A stretch of 41,044 nucleotides of DNA. Origin: a virus. The notes below the pieces were generated by a model. It made no database searches, was not told the origin of the DNA, and saw nothing but the letters and a program-made list of their open reading frames with translations. This document shows, piece by piece, positions 25,555-32,358 of this stretch. A program made the position numbers and the translations under genes. The stretch's first letter is position 1. Every line of letters starts with the position of its first letter. The DNA lies in the IMG/VR virus record IMGVR_UViG_3300048548_000024, positions 1 through 41,044 of that record. One strand, written 5' to 3'.

Positions 25555-27929
25555 TATGATGTCCTCAATCCGTAGGGTGTCTCTCCAAAGTGTATAGCTC
25601 TTACACGAGCGGAACCTGACACGCCCACTTCAAATGTATCCGATCTGTAGCCAGTTGGCAATCTGAATATGTCAGAAGTTTGTATAGACCCTTGGAAGAC
25701 AAGCTGTTTATCTACCCAAAGTCTAAACGTTACAGGCTGAGTCCCCGTGTTAGCTTTCTGGTACTGTGTTTGTGGGTCGCCGTTTATGACGTATGTGTTA
25801 ATTGAACCGCCAATAGTAAAAGTAACGCCGCCACTCTGGTAGTTAGTAGGCCCGTTAAGTGTGCCTAACTGCTGACTTCTATTCCAGATAGTTTGGTTAA
25901 AGTTTGCTAGCCCTAAGTTGTAGGCAATAATATTAGCAGCCTCCTGCGCAGATGTATCATAGTCAGCAATTACCCTAAACGCACCTAGGTTAAGGTAGTC
26001 TTTGGTGACAATGGTTTTGGACTTCCACTCCATAGGTGAGAGGACTTCCCCAGTATTATCCCACTCATATATCTCACCGTCATTACCATGAGTGTAGTAC
26101 ATGATGCCGGATTCAGGGTCTGTAAAGGCTGCGCTAAACCGGTATTGAATCTGTACAAAAAACCCACCGACTTTATCATCGCGCTCAAATATAAATGACT
26201 TGGTGCTGTGAGACCCAAAGTATTTCCCGTTATAAAAATGACCAACAATAGTAGACGGGTCTAGTGATGCGTTCCAAGTATCCCAGTCGTGAACAAACTG
26301 AGTTATAAGTTGGACACCGCCCCCACTAGGACTCCATGTAGCAAGGCCTCCATGTGTAGACCACACAACCCCATAACCCATATTAACAACAGACTGTTTG
26401 GACAAACAGGGGTATGGCGTGTCAATACGTGCTGACACCATTGTTGCTGGGTCGTTGCCAGATACTGAGTGCGGGAAGTCTTCTGTGAGTACAATTACAT
26501 AACCTGCAACAGACTCAATAGCTACAATGTCGGAATCAAATGTTATCCTGTATTTTTCTGGCCACGCATGCGGCGTATCAGGGAATGAAAAACACAGCTG
26601 ATTACCAAAAAACCCAACTAGAATATTGTTGTGTGAGGTTATAAGCCCCTGCATATTATCAGGTGGTGGGTCATACTCTTCTGATGGAATAATAGTTTCT
26701 AAGCTGGATACATTAAAATCATCTGTAAAGTTAAAGTCAGCGTCACCCCAGTACCTAGCAGCATTATCAAGACTTTCAGATACATCATGGTACACAGTAC
26801 CCGCAGAAGCATTGGTCGTTCCAACATCAGTAGCAGTCTGTGCGTAACTAAATGTGTAGTCATCAGCAATCGCAGTAACTACACCGTCTGTAATGTTAAA
26901 CGACGCAGTGGAACAATCTTTAATCTTAAACCTGTCGCCAACAATAAAGTTGTGTGGAAAATTTGTTGCTATTGTAGATACGTTACTAGCTCTCGCCACA
27001 GTGGCAATACTGATAGGGAACCATAACGTTGCTAATAAAAAGAAGTCCGTGGCAGCTGCAGAAGCTACGCTTCGGTACAACCTAATACCACGGACAAAGT
27101 TATCCCCCGACGGTTTAGCCGAGGGCAGGGAGGAGACAGTTACTGTTTGGCCTTCTTTGATGTATAGTTCGTTAGATACATTGGACGGTATGGATTCTTC
27201 ATCCCACGGAGTGACAAACGTAAAAATATAAGTTCTAATTTGTGTGTTGCCTGCAAGGTCTGCTCTACCTGTGTTATTAGATGTCTTACTGACTTGATCG
27301 CCGGAGCTAAAATACTGAAACTCTGTAGCGCTTGTTACAGTAATCTCTACGTTCTTGGCGTTAAACCCTTTAGCCTCATCAGAAGTACCAAAGTCACGTA
27401 TAGTTACAATGTTGCCTGTACGTAAGTTGTGGGCGGTATTACAGAAAAAAGTGGCTGTATTGCCTGAGTCGCGCTCGTAGTGAGTAGAGTTAACAACAGT
27501 AAAAGATGCTGCTGTCACGCTAGGTGTAGTGGTAGGGAGCGGTATCCCTAAATCGTAATATCCATTAGCAACTGGGTATGGTTCGCTGCCAGCTGTGGCT
27601 AACGCATAGTCAGATACTTTAGGCTTTCCGTCACCTGTGTAATAGAACCTCTGCGCGTTGTCTGCGCTATCTGACGCAACAGCAATGTCAACATCAGTAG
27701 CCCAAGACAGCCACACAAGCGCATTGGAGGTGGGGTCACGCAACGCATGAAGGGTTTTAGCTTCAACGTTACGTTCTGTATTATCCACTTCTTTAGGCGT
27801 GTGGTAAGGTAGCAAGTCGCCAGAGTAAAGCTTTACGTTAAAGGCTTCTTGGGCCACGCCGTCAGGTAGCAACTCCGAAGATATCTTCGGTGCTTCGCCT
27901 AGAAACTTTGTAAGCTTTACTGACGCCAT
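25554..27929 (-). CDS. Large tail protein, beta-propeller-like (tail tubular/hub type)
   Basis: The product has 791 residues; its ATG overlaps the endolysin's stop. It begins SVKLTKFLGEAPKISSELLPDG, then a strand with VNVKLYSGDLLP-type residues, a start typical of phage tail proteins of the T7 gp12/P22 gp10-like class in marine podoviruses. The body is beta-rich with repeated short strands (FWSPISIATVARAS, VTAIADDYTFSY), and residues around 415-620 contain blade-like units (NILVGFFGNQLCFSFPD, IESVAGYVIVLTED, MGYGVVWSTHGGLATWS, NGKYFGSHS). The C-terminus ends in a beta domain. This fits a propeller forming the tail nozzle. The exact family is inferred. Confidence 0.65.
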   Translation of the reverse strand: MASVKLTKFLGEAPKISSELLPDGVAQEAFNVKLYSGDLLPYHTPKEVDNTERNVEAKTLHALRDPTSNALVWLSWATDVDIAVASDSADNAQRFYYTGDGKPKVSDYALATAGSEPYPVANGYYDLGIPLPTTTPSVTAASFTVVNSTHYERDSGNTATFFCNTAHNLRTGNIVTIRDFGTSDEAKGFNAKNVEITVTSATEFQYFSSGDQVSKTSNNTGRADLAGNTQIRTYIFTFVTPWDEESIPSNVSNELYIKEGQTVTVSSLPSAKPSGDNFVRGIRLYRSVASAAATDFFLLATLWFPISIATVARASNVSTIATNFPHNFIVGDRFKIKDCSTASFNITDGVVTAIADDYTFSYAQTATDVGTTNASAGTVYHDVSESLDNAARYWGDADFNFTDDFNVSSLETIIPSEEYDPPPDNMQGLITSHNNILVGFFGNQLCFSFPDTPHAWPEKYRITFDSDIVAIESVAGYVIVLTEDFPHSVSGNDPATMVSARIDTPYPCLSKQSVVNMGYGVVWSTHGGLATWSPSGGGVQLITQFVHDWDTWNASLDPSTIVGHFYNGKYFGSHSTKSFIFERDDKVGGFFVQIQYRFSAAFTDPESGIMYYTHGNDGEIYEWDNTGEVLSPMEWKSKTIVTKDYLNLGAFRVIADYDTSAQEAANIIAYNLGLANFNQTIWNRSQQLGTLNGPTNYQSGGVTFTIGGSINTYVINGDPQTQYQKANTGTQPVTFRLWVDKQLVFQGSIQTSDIFRLPTGYRSDTFEVGVSGSARVRAIHFGETPYGLRTS

Positions 27930-28444
27930 TAGTTCACCATTTTTAACGCAGCTTCAAGCGTCTCATTATTTCTGCGAGTCCAGCCTTTACCGAAGCTATC
28001 AAATGTAGAGAGGGACTCATAGAAACTTTGCCTGATATTCTTGTAATTTTCAAGTGTATTCTCAATCCCGTGATGTTCGACATATTCATTAAGAGCGCGT
28101 AAAGTATTGGGGCCAATACCCCCATCTACCTCTGTGCCAATCATTTCTTGTAGTTTCTTAGCCGCTCTCCCAGGCCCAGAATTTACACTCCAGTCAAAAA
28201 CAGCGAGGTCAAGTCCCGCAGGTATGTGTTGGCATTTTGCTCTCAGCCAGTAGTTCTTCTCGTATATTGGAGCAACATCTTCTGGTGTAAGCTCCTTCAT
28301 ATCCTTAGTGCCGCCCCACTCTTCGTAGACACGTTTAGTTACACCAAGGTTTGTTTCGCCACCTGGATCTCGGGGGTGGTTTACCCAGCCGCCTTCGTGG
28401 TGCAATATAAGCTCTAAGCAGTGCTGAAAGTTATCTTTACTCAT
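27929..28444 (-). CDS. GH108 endolysin with peptidoglycan-binding segment
   Basis: The product has 171 residues; ATGA overlap with the holin stop. The N-terminal part matches glycoside hydrolase family 108: LILHHEGGWVNHPRDPGGETNLGVT, with the catalytic Glu17. The DLAVFDWSVNSGPGRAAKKLQ segment and DGGIGPNTLRAL follow, the second conserved block of this lysozyme family. No signal peptide is seen, so release depends on the holin translated just before it. It cuts the glycan strands of host peptidoglycan at lysis. Together with the holin gene it forms the lysis pair embedded in the late operon. Confidence 0.93.
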   Translation of the reverse strand: MSKDNFQHCLELILHHEGGWVNHPRDPGGETNLGVTKRVYEEWGGTKDMKELTPEDVAPIYEKNYWLRAKCQHIPAGLDLAVFDWSVNSGPGRAAKKLQEMIGTEVDGGIGPNTLRALNEYVEHHGIENTLENYKNIRQSFYESLSTFDSFGKGWTRRNNETLEAALKMVN

Positions 28445-28836
28445 TTTGTTAAGCCCTTTGCCTTTTCATAGCTACGCATCCCGCCTAGTCCTAATAATCC
28501 TAATAATACAGTCATTAAGCTGTCCATATCAAACTGAGGGTAGGCTACTGGCTCAACTCCCATATAGGCAGTTACTACATCCATAGTCGGAAAGACTAAA
28601 AAGTGAGCGAATAGAGCCAAGCTACAGCACCAGCCAACACTTGGTCGCCAGCCCGCCACAAATATATTCCGTGACTTTGCCTCTTCTGCATTGATAGCCA
28701 ACTGACCCTTGGCAAGCTCTTGAGCGTGACGTTCAGCCATTGTAGCTATTTCGTGAGCCAGCTTGTTCTTCTGGTCTTTGTCCTCGACAAATTTGCCGAT
28801 TAAATCAGTAGCTGGGCCGATTAGTGCTTGTAACAT
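28441..28836 (-). CDS. Three-TM holin of gene-transfer-agent type
   Basis: The product has 131 residues, GGAGAGG before the ATG. Residues 1-55 are amphipathic and charged (KFVEDKDQKNKLAHEIATMAERHAQELAKG), followed by the family signature NIFVAGWRPSVGW and membrane segments at about 67-87 and 105-120 (MDSLMTVLLGLLGLGGMRSY). This is the layout of the GTA_holin_3TM family, in which a charged N-terminus precedes the FxAGWRP element. It permeabilises the inner membrane to release the endolysin. This family is frequent in phages and gene-transfer agents of alphaproteobacteria, which gives a hint of host range. Confidence 0.93.
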   Translation of the reverse strand: MLQALIGPATDLIGKFVEDKDQKNKLAHEIATMAERHAQELAKGQLAINAEEAKSRNIFVAGWRPSVGWCCSLALFAHFLVFPTMDVVTAYMGVEPVAYPQFDMDSLMTVLLGLLGLGGMRSYEKAKGLTK

Positions 28837-28855
28837 TAGTATACCTCTCCTATCA

Positions 28856-29077
28856 TTAGTCTAACAGCTTCGCCACTTGCGGCTTACCATCTGGGCCGGT
28901 TTCAAACTCTACTTCGCGTTTTTCGCATGAGTACCTAGTACCTTTAGAGTCCTTCCATCCTAGCCGTTCAATCTTACGCTTTACACTTAAACACTCAGAA
29001 ATACCATCTCTGTGAGTATATTCTACTGCTTCGCCGCCCATGTACAGAATAAGAACTATAGTTAAAACACCCATCAT
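28856..29077 (-). CDS. Small membrane/exported protein, 73 aa
   Basis: The product has 73 residues and starts with ATGATG overlapping the previous gene's stop codon. Residues 1-14 (MMGVLTIVLILYMG) are hydrophobic, suggesting a signal or anchor. The remainder is hydrophilic and charged, with two cysteines (near 29 and 50) and a KREVEFETGPDGKPQVAKLL end. It is placed next to the holin and is probably an accessory lysis or envelope protein, but it lacks a lipobox, so a spanin role is not supported. The ATGA overlap suggests translational coupling to the preceding coiled-coil gene. Confidence 0.6.
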   Translation of the reverse strand: MMGVLTIVLILYMGGEAVEYTHRDGISECLSVKRKIERLGWKDSKGTRYSCEKREVEFETGPDGKPQVAKLLD

Positions 29078-29472
29078 TCACCGCCGTTCCTTAGTTTTTC
29101 TAGGTTCTCTTCTAGATTACTAATGCGCTTTTCGTAGAACTCCAGTGTTAATTTTTGCTGTTGGTCATATGGAGCGCGGCCTTCTTCTATTTCGGTAGTT
29201 AGTTTTTCTAGCTCCGAAGCTATATGTTCTATCAACATAAACTGTTCAGAATCAGCTGGTAGACTACCCATCTCTCCGCGAGGCCACTTAATCCGGAACT
29301 CTGTGTTATGTTCCAGATCAGACTTCATCATAGTAATGTTTGTTTCAATTTGGTTTAGCCGCTCTATGATCCCAAAATAAGCCCAAGTAGCAACAGACGC
29401 AGCAACAACCATCGAAAGAATATTTCGAAGTGGTAGAGCTACTTCTGTGTTCTCGCTTATTTTAGCTGCCAT
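29074..29472 (-). CDS. Single-TM coiled-coil protein, possible i-spanin-like lysis factor
   Basis: The product has 132 residues: an N-terminal cytoplasmic segment, a TM helix at about 14-36 (LRNILSMVVAASVATWAYFG), then a long periplasmic region with IERLNQIETNITMMKSDLEH and LTLEFYEKRISNLEENLEKLR coiled coils. The middle motif KWPRGEMGSLPADSEQF is one I have seen in marine-phage proteins of unknown function. N-in TM with periplasmic coiled coil is the plan of an inner-membrane spanin, and the gene is close to the holin, but no lipoprotein partner (o-spanin) is found. It could equally be a virion protein. Confidence 0.62.
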   Translation of the reverse strand: MAAKISENTEVALPLRNILSMVVAASVATWAYFGIIERLNQIETNITMMKSDLEHNTEFRIKWPRGEMGSLPADSEQFMLIEHIASELEKLTTEIEEGRAPYDQQQKLTLEFYEKRISNLEENLEKLRNGGE

Positions 29473-29479
29473 ACTCCAA

Positions 29480-29794
29480 TCACTTCCTGCTCATCCACGC
29501 GGTTGTACCCATGTATGCACCGACGATACCTGCGCCTGAGATATAGAATAAATTACTTATGTCGGATAAAGCTGTAACTCTGTCTAACGGTATAAAAAAC
29601 ATAGACAGTGTAAAAGCACCCATTGAGATTAGCGTATAGCGAGCCATACGTAGTTGGGCTAAATGTTTGCGGAGGTTATCTTCTGTTTCACGAATCTCTT
29701 TAGCTCGTGCCATTTCTTCATCAGAAACAACGCCGTCGTCATTCATATCATATGCGTCGTATTTGCTTTGATCTTCTAGTTTCTTAGCTGCCAT
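29480..29794 (-). CDS. EF-hand membrane protein, 104 aa
   Basis: The frame extends to 29851, but ATG at 29794 follows GGAGGAGCGTAGT and begins MAAKKLEDQSKYDAYD, so 104 residues are taken. A canonical 12-residue EF-hand calcium loop is visible: Asp16, Asn18, Asp20, Val22, Ser24 and Glu27, with Gly21. Two hydrophobic helices follow (about 50-70 and 78-98: YTLISMGAFTLSMFFIPL and ISGAGIVGAYMGTTAW). A single phage EF-hand on a membrane protein is unusual; calcium binding would be inferred. It is one base after the preceding gene's stop, and is probably translated together with it. Confidence 0.68.
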   Translation of the reverse strand: MAAKKLEDQSKYDAYDMNDDGVVSDEEMARAKEIRETEDNLRKHLAQLRMARYTLISMGAFTLSMFFIPLDRVTALSDISNLFYISGAGIVGAYMGTTAWMSRK

Positions 29795-29795
29795 A

Positions 29796-30245
29796 CTACG
29801 CTCCTCCTGCTGCGCGATTCCGCTGGTACAGCCACCAGACAAAAATCCCAAGAGCTGCTATTCCGATAATAAAACACACAACTAAAACAGAAACTTCTAT
29901 CCACCACTGTATCTTTTTCTTGTTCGCCTCTTCTGCTTCTCTGCGGGCTTTACGCGCTTCTACTTGGAACCGCACCCAATCTTGCCAAAGTCCGGGCCTA
30001 CCACAGTATATCATTATCTGCTTCAGCTCGTCTTCTTGCTCTTTAACGCGCTCTAAGGCCATAAACTCTTCGAAGTCTGTTGACTGATGAGCGGCCTTTT
30101 TCTTATTTACTTTTTTCTGTAGGGCTTCTTTTGCCCCTACAATTTCACCTATTTTACCTGCGTATTGGCTTAGCTCTCTCCCATTGGAGACAGCATTTTT
30201 TATGACTGCAAACGCTGCGTTAGCGGCAGCAAGTTCTGCTAACAT
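29796..30245 (-). CDS. Marine-phage type protein with one C-terminal TM, 149 aa
   Basis: The product has 149 residues. The N-terminal part (AELAAANAAFAVIKNAV) is helical, followed by basic coiled coil, then the segment RPGLWQDWVRFQVEARKARR that I recognise from phage small structural proteins. A TM helix lies at about 113-138 (IEVSVLVVCFIIGIAALGIFVWWLY), ending with a basic tail. It is therefore an inner-membrane-anchored or membrane-inserting protein. The function is not known; sitting among small membrane proteins between tail fibres and lysis genes it may help in late envelope events or in virion assembly. No catalytic motifs are seen. Confidence 0.65.
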   Translation of the reverse strand: MLAELAAANAAFAVIKNAVSNGRELSQYAGKIGEIVGAKEALQKKVNKKKAAHQSTDFEEFMALERVKEQEDELKQIMIYCGRPGLWQDWVRFQVEARKARREAEEANKKKIQWWIEVSVLVVCFIIGIAALGIFVWWLYQRNRAAGGA

Positions 30246-30251
30246 CAGCCA

Positions 30252-30437
30252 CTACTTTGTACCACTGGGTTTCTTCATTATGTTATACCCCATCTGCGTA
30301 GCTAACTTTTTTAGGGCAGCAGCAGACATTTGAGGAGTAACGGGGGTCTTGCCGCCTGAGCCATACTTTTTTATTTTGCCGCCACTACCATAAGAAGCCA
30401 TAGGTTTTTTCTTATCAGTTTTCTTTTTGTTCATCAT
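30252..30437 (-). CDS. Very small basic Lys/Gly-rich protein, 61 aa
   Basis: The product has 61 residues and starts with ATGATG overlapping the previous gene's TGA, with AGGAGG upstream. It is strongly basic: MMNKKKTDKKKPMASYG, then repeated SGGKIKKYGSGGK units, then a helical segment (SAAALKKLATQMGYNIM). The repeated YGSGGK unit suggests a flexible, nucleic-acid- or protein-binding tail. No function is recognised. The good ribosome site and ATGA coupling support that it is a real gene. Confidence 0.55.
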   Translation of the reverse strand: MMNKKKTDKKKPMASYGSGGKIKKYGSGGKTPVTPQMSAAALKKLATQMGYNIMKKPSGTK

Positions 30438-30622
30438 GCTGAACCTCCTATTAAAATTGCGCTGAGGATAGACCCCATGCCAACTATTATTGCACCTGCT
30501 GCAACAATTAAAATCCGCTCAAGACGGTCAACCCTAGTTATAAAGGTCTGATACCTTTCGGCACAGACCGCTTCGTGGGTTAGTATTTCTTGCTGTAGCT
30601 CAGCTACCGTCATCTTCGCCAC
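30434..30622 (-). CDS. Small single-TM protein, 62 aa
   Basis: The product has 62 residues. The frame starts with a GTG at 30622 (GGAGG 6 bases upstream); an ATG at 30613 is a possible alternative. Residues 1-35 are amphipathic and contain QQEILTHEAVCAERYQTFITRVDRLER, followed by a TM helix at about 37-58 (ILIVAAGAIIVGMGSILSAIL). Small proteins with this heptad-plus-TM plan are common in phage late operons (hemolysin XhlA-like in plan). A holin-accessory role is possible but unproven. Confidence 0.55.
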   Translation of the reverse strand: MAKMTVAELQQEILTHEAVCAERYQTFITRVDRLERILIVAAGAIIVGMGSILSAILIGGSA

Positions 30623-30779
30623 TCTTAGCCTCCGTTACAGCTTTAGTTTGGTCGTCTATCTTTACCTCTACTTCTTCCGGCAAATCCGGTTCCTCTACAA
30701 GAACGCAACCCTCAGGCACTTTGTCTGCTGTTCTAGCAAACGTACCGTTAGGAAACATATATAGAGGAGTAGGTTTCAT
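30600..30779 (-). CDS. Small acidic protein, 59 aa
   Basis: The frame extends to 30812, but the ATG at 30779 overlaps the previous stop (TAATG) and gives MKPTPLYMFPNGTFARTADKV, 59 residues. The N-terminal 30 residues form a short beta domain (a PNGTFARTADKVPEGCVLV segment), then an acidic, low-complexity C-terminal part (EEPDLPEEVEVK, AKSGEDDGS). It overlaps the following gene's start region. No family is recognised with confidence. It lies between the fibre genes and small membrane proteins. Confidence 0.5.
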   Translation of the reverse strand: MKPTPLYMFPNGTFARTADKVPEGCVLVEEPDLPEEVEVKIDDQTKAVTEAKSGEDDGS

Positions 30780-30961
30780 TACTCTTGCAACTCCGCAAGT
30801 TTTGCGTTCCACTCAGCTTCGGTAGGTTTAGGCCCGCCAGCTTCTGCTGCGTCCCACACTTTTAGGTTTTCGTACTCATACCCACCGGCTAGCACCCACC
30901 CGTCGCCGGTAGGGCTAAGCGCACGAGCTACTAAAACTCCAATAGGTGCTTCAATATTCAC
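30779..30961 (-). CDS. Small tail-associated protein, 60 aa
   Basis: Reading from the GTG at 30961, which overlaps the stop of the fibre gene (GTGA) and has GAGGAG 9 bases upstream, gives 60 residues; a longer frame to 30985 is less likely. The end PKPTEAEWNAKLAELQ resembles the C-terminus of small phage tail-accessory proteins of the XkdW type (a TEAEWxAK element). The gene follows the fibre gene and may be an assembly chaperone. This is inference from position and end pattern only. Confidence 0.5.
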   Translation of the reverse strand: MNIEAPIGVLVARALSPTGDGWVLAGGYEYENLKVWDAAEAGGPKPTEAEWNAKLAELQE

Positions 30962-31995
30962 GCTATGTACTCCTCTACAACCCATGTCGCATTTTTATTA
31001 TAGCTACTCTGGTAATTAATCCAATAAACTGTATCGCCGGTGCTCCATCTATACCCTTCAAAATAGAAGTGGAGGTTGCCTGTGTATGCCAATATGTTTG
31101 CAGTTTCAGTGCTAGTTTGGGCTAAGCCACCACCGTGAGCAGTATCGTAATAGATAGGGATATTCGCGGTAGTGCTACCACCGTAACCATCCATACCCCA
31201 ACCATGAGTCATGCCATCTGGAAGCAGCCCAACAGTAAAATAATTAGCGCCCGCGTTGAATGTAGCAGGTGTGTTAGATAAACACATTTGCACTCTTATA
31301 CCGCAACCTGAGCCTCCGGTATCATTATACATAGGGAAGCAACCGCGGATACGAAGATGTGTATCATTACGCCTTTTGTTATATGTACGTATATTTCCGT
31401 TGGTGGCCGGAGCATAAGCATCTTTGTTTGTGCCGTTAATTGAAATTGTTTCCCAAGCTGTTGTTGTTTGTACCGTTGAAGCACTGCTACCGTACCCTGA
31501 ATTAAACGATCTGGAACTTACAATAAGCCCTGACGATCCGTCTACATCCGCAGGAAGTGTTACAGTCTTACTTGATAAATCTAAAGTATTTGCTAGTTTT
31601 GCATCGGTTACTACAGTATTATCAATAGTATAAGTAGCCCCAGAATTGCTAACAGTAATATCGCCATAGTCTGCATCTGCAACAGCTGATTCAGCTTGAA
31701 TAGCTTCAAACAGAGCGGCTACGGGGCGTAGCTCAATACGGTCTCCAATGGCGAAAGCTGTTGCTGTAGTGTCATCTTGCGCACGAATAACAGTCATAGA
31801 GTCCGTGGAACGCGCAGTTACCTTTACAATCTCTAGATTATTAGAAGTATCCACGAGAGTAGCAAAAAAATACTCGCCAGAACCAAGAGTAGGAAATCGG
31901 GTACCCTGCCCCGAATCAACGGTAATAGTAGTGTCAGTAGTATTAATACCAGCTGCAAGTGTACCGAAAGCATTATTTGAAACTTTTACACCCAT
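30958..31995 (-). CDS. Tail fibre protein B, shares N-terminal domain with the larger fibre
   Basis: The product has 345 residues and its start overlaps the preceding stop (TAATG). Residues 1-100 are clearly paralogous to the first 100 residues of the gene at 32359-33927: NNAFGTL, GQG(T/A)RFPTL, SGEYF(F/Y)ATL, DTSNNLE, then TARSTD and AFAIGDR(I/V)EL are shared. This domain probably anchors fibres to the tail. The remainder is a beta-rich unit with a different C-terminus (residues 165-345) rich in aromatic and Gly residues (DGMTHGWGMDGYGG), likely the receptor-contacting head. The gene is tightly coupled to neighbours on both sides. Confidence 0.8.
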   Translation of the reverse strand: MGVKVSNNAFGTLAAGINTTDTTITVDSGQGTRFPTLGSGEYFFATLVDTSNNLEIVKVTARSTDSMTVIRAQDDTTATAFAIGDRIELRPVAALFEAIQAESAVADADYGDITVSNSGATYTIDNTVVTDAKLANTLDLSSKTVTLPADVDGSSGLIVSSRSFNSGYGSSASTVQTTTAWETISINGTNKDAYAPATNGNIRTYNKRRNDTHLRIRGCFPMYNDTGGSGCGIRVQMCLSNTPATFNAGANYFTVGLLPDGMTHGWGMDGYGGSTTANIPIYYDTAHGGGLAQTSTETANILAYTGNLHFYFEGYRWSTGDTVYWINYQSSYNKNATWVVEEYIA

Positions 31996-32348
31996 TAGTG
32001 ATCCCCCTCAATAAGTACCCAACCCACCGAGTTTTCGTCCCAGTAATAATCACCATCGCCATCTGGTCTTGCAGTAGGTGCTTCCCATAAGTAAGTTGAA
32101 CTATTTAGCACCCAACTAGGAAAAGGTTGTGGCGCGTAAAAAGCATCTGCAACAGCGTCGTATGTAAAACCAACGCCAGCAAAATTTTTGCGTATCGGGC
32201 GATCCTCTGGATGCTGCCCACCGACGGTATTATATGATGTCTGGATCCACTCTCCGGCAGAACTATCTACAAAGGTGTCAAAAAATTCTTCTTCCGCAAC
32301 AATAACTTTAGTTACAATTCCGTTAACTACTTTTGCGTAATGTGCCAT
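31995..32348 (-). CDS. Tail-fibre-associated YWDE protein
   Basis: The product has 117 residues, GGGAGGGC before the ATG. It has the marks of a small family common in cyanophages and other marine phages: MAHYAKVVNGIVTKVIVAEE at the start, then WIQTSYN, IRKNFAGVGFTYDAVADAFY, QPFPSWVL and a YYWDENSVGW end. Conserved acidic and aromatic residues suggest a small beta domain. Known members occur beside tail fibre genes as here. The biochemical role is not known; an accessory tip or chaperone role is likely. Confidence 0.75.
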   Translation of the reverse strand: MAHYAKVVNGIVTKVIVAEEEFFDTFVDSSAGEWIQTSYNTVGGQHPEDRPIRKNFAGVGFTYDAVADAFYAPQPFPSWVLNSSTYLWEAPTARPDGDGDYYWDENSVGWVLIEGDH

Positions 32349-32358
32349 GTTGCCCTCC

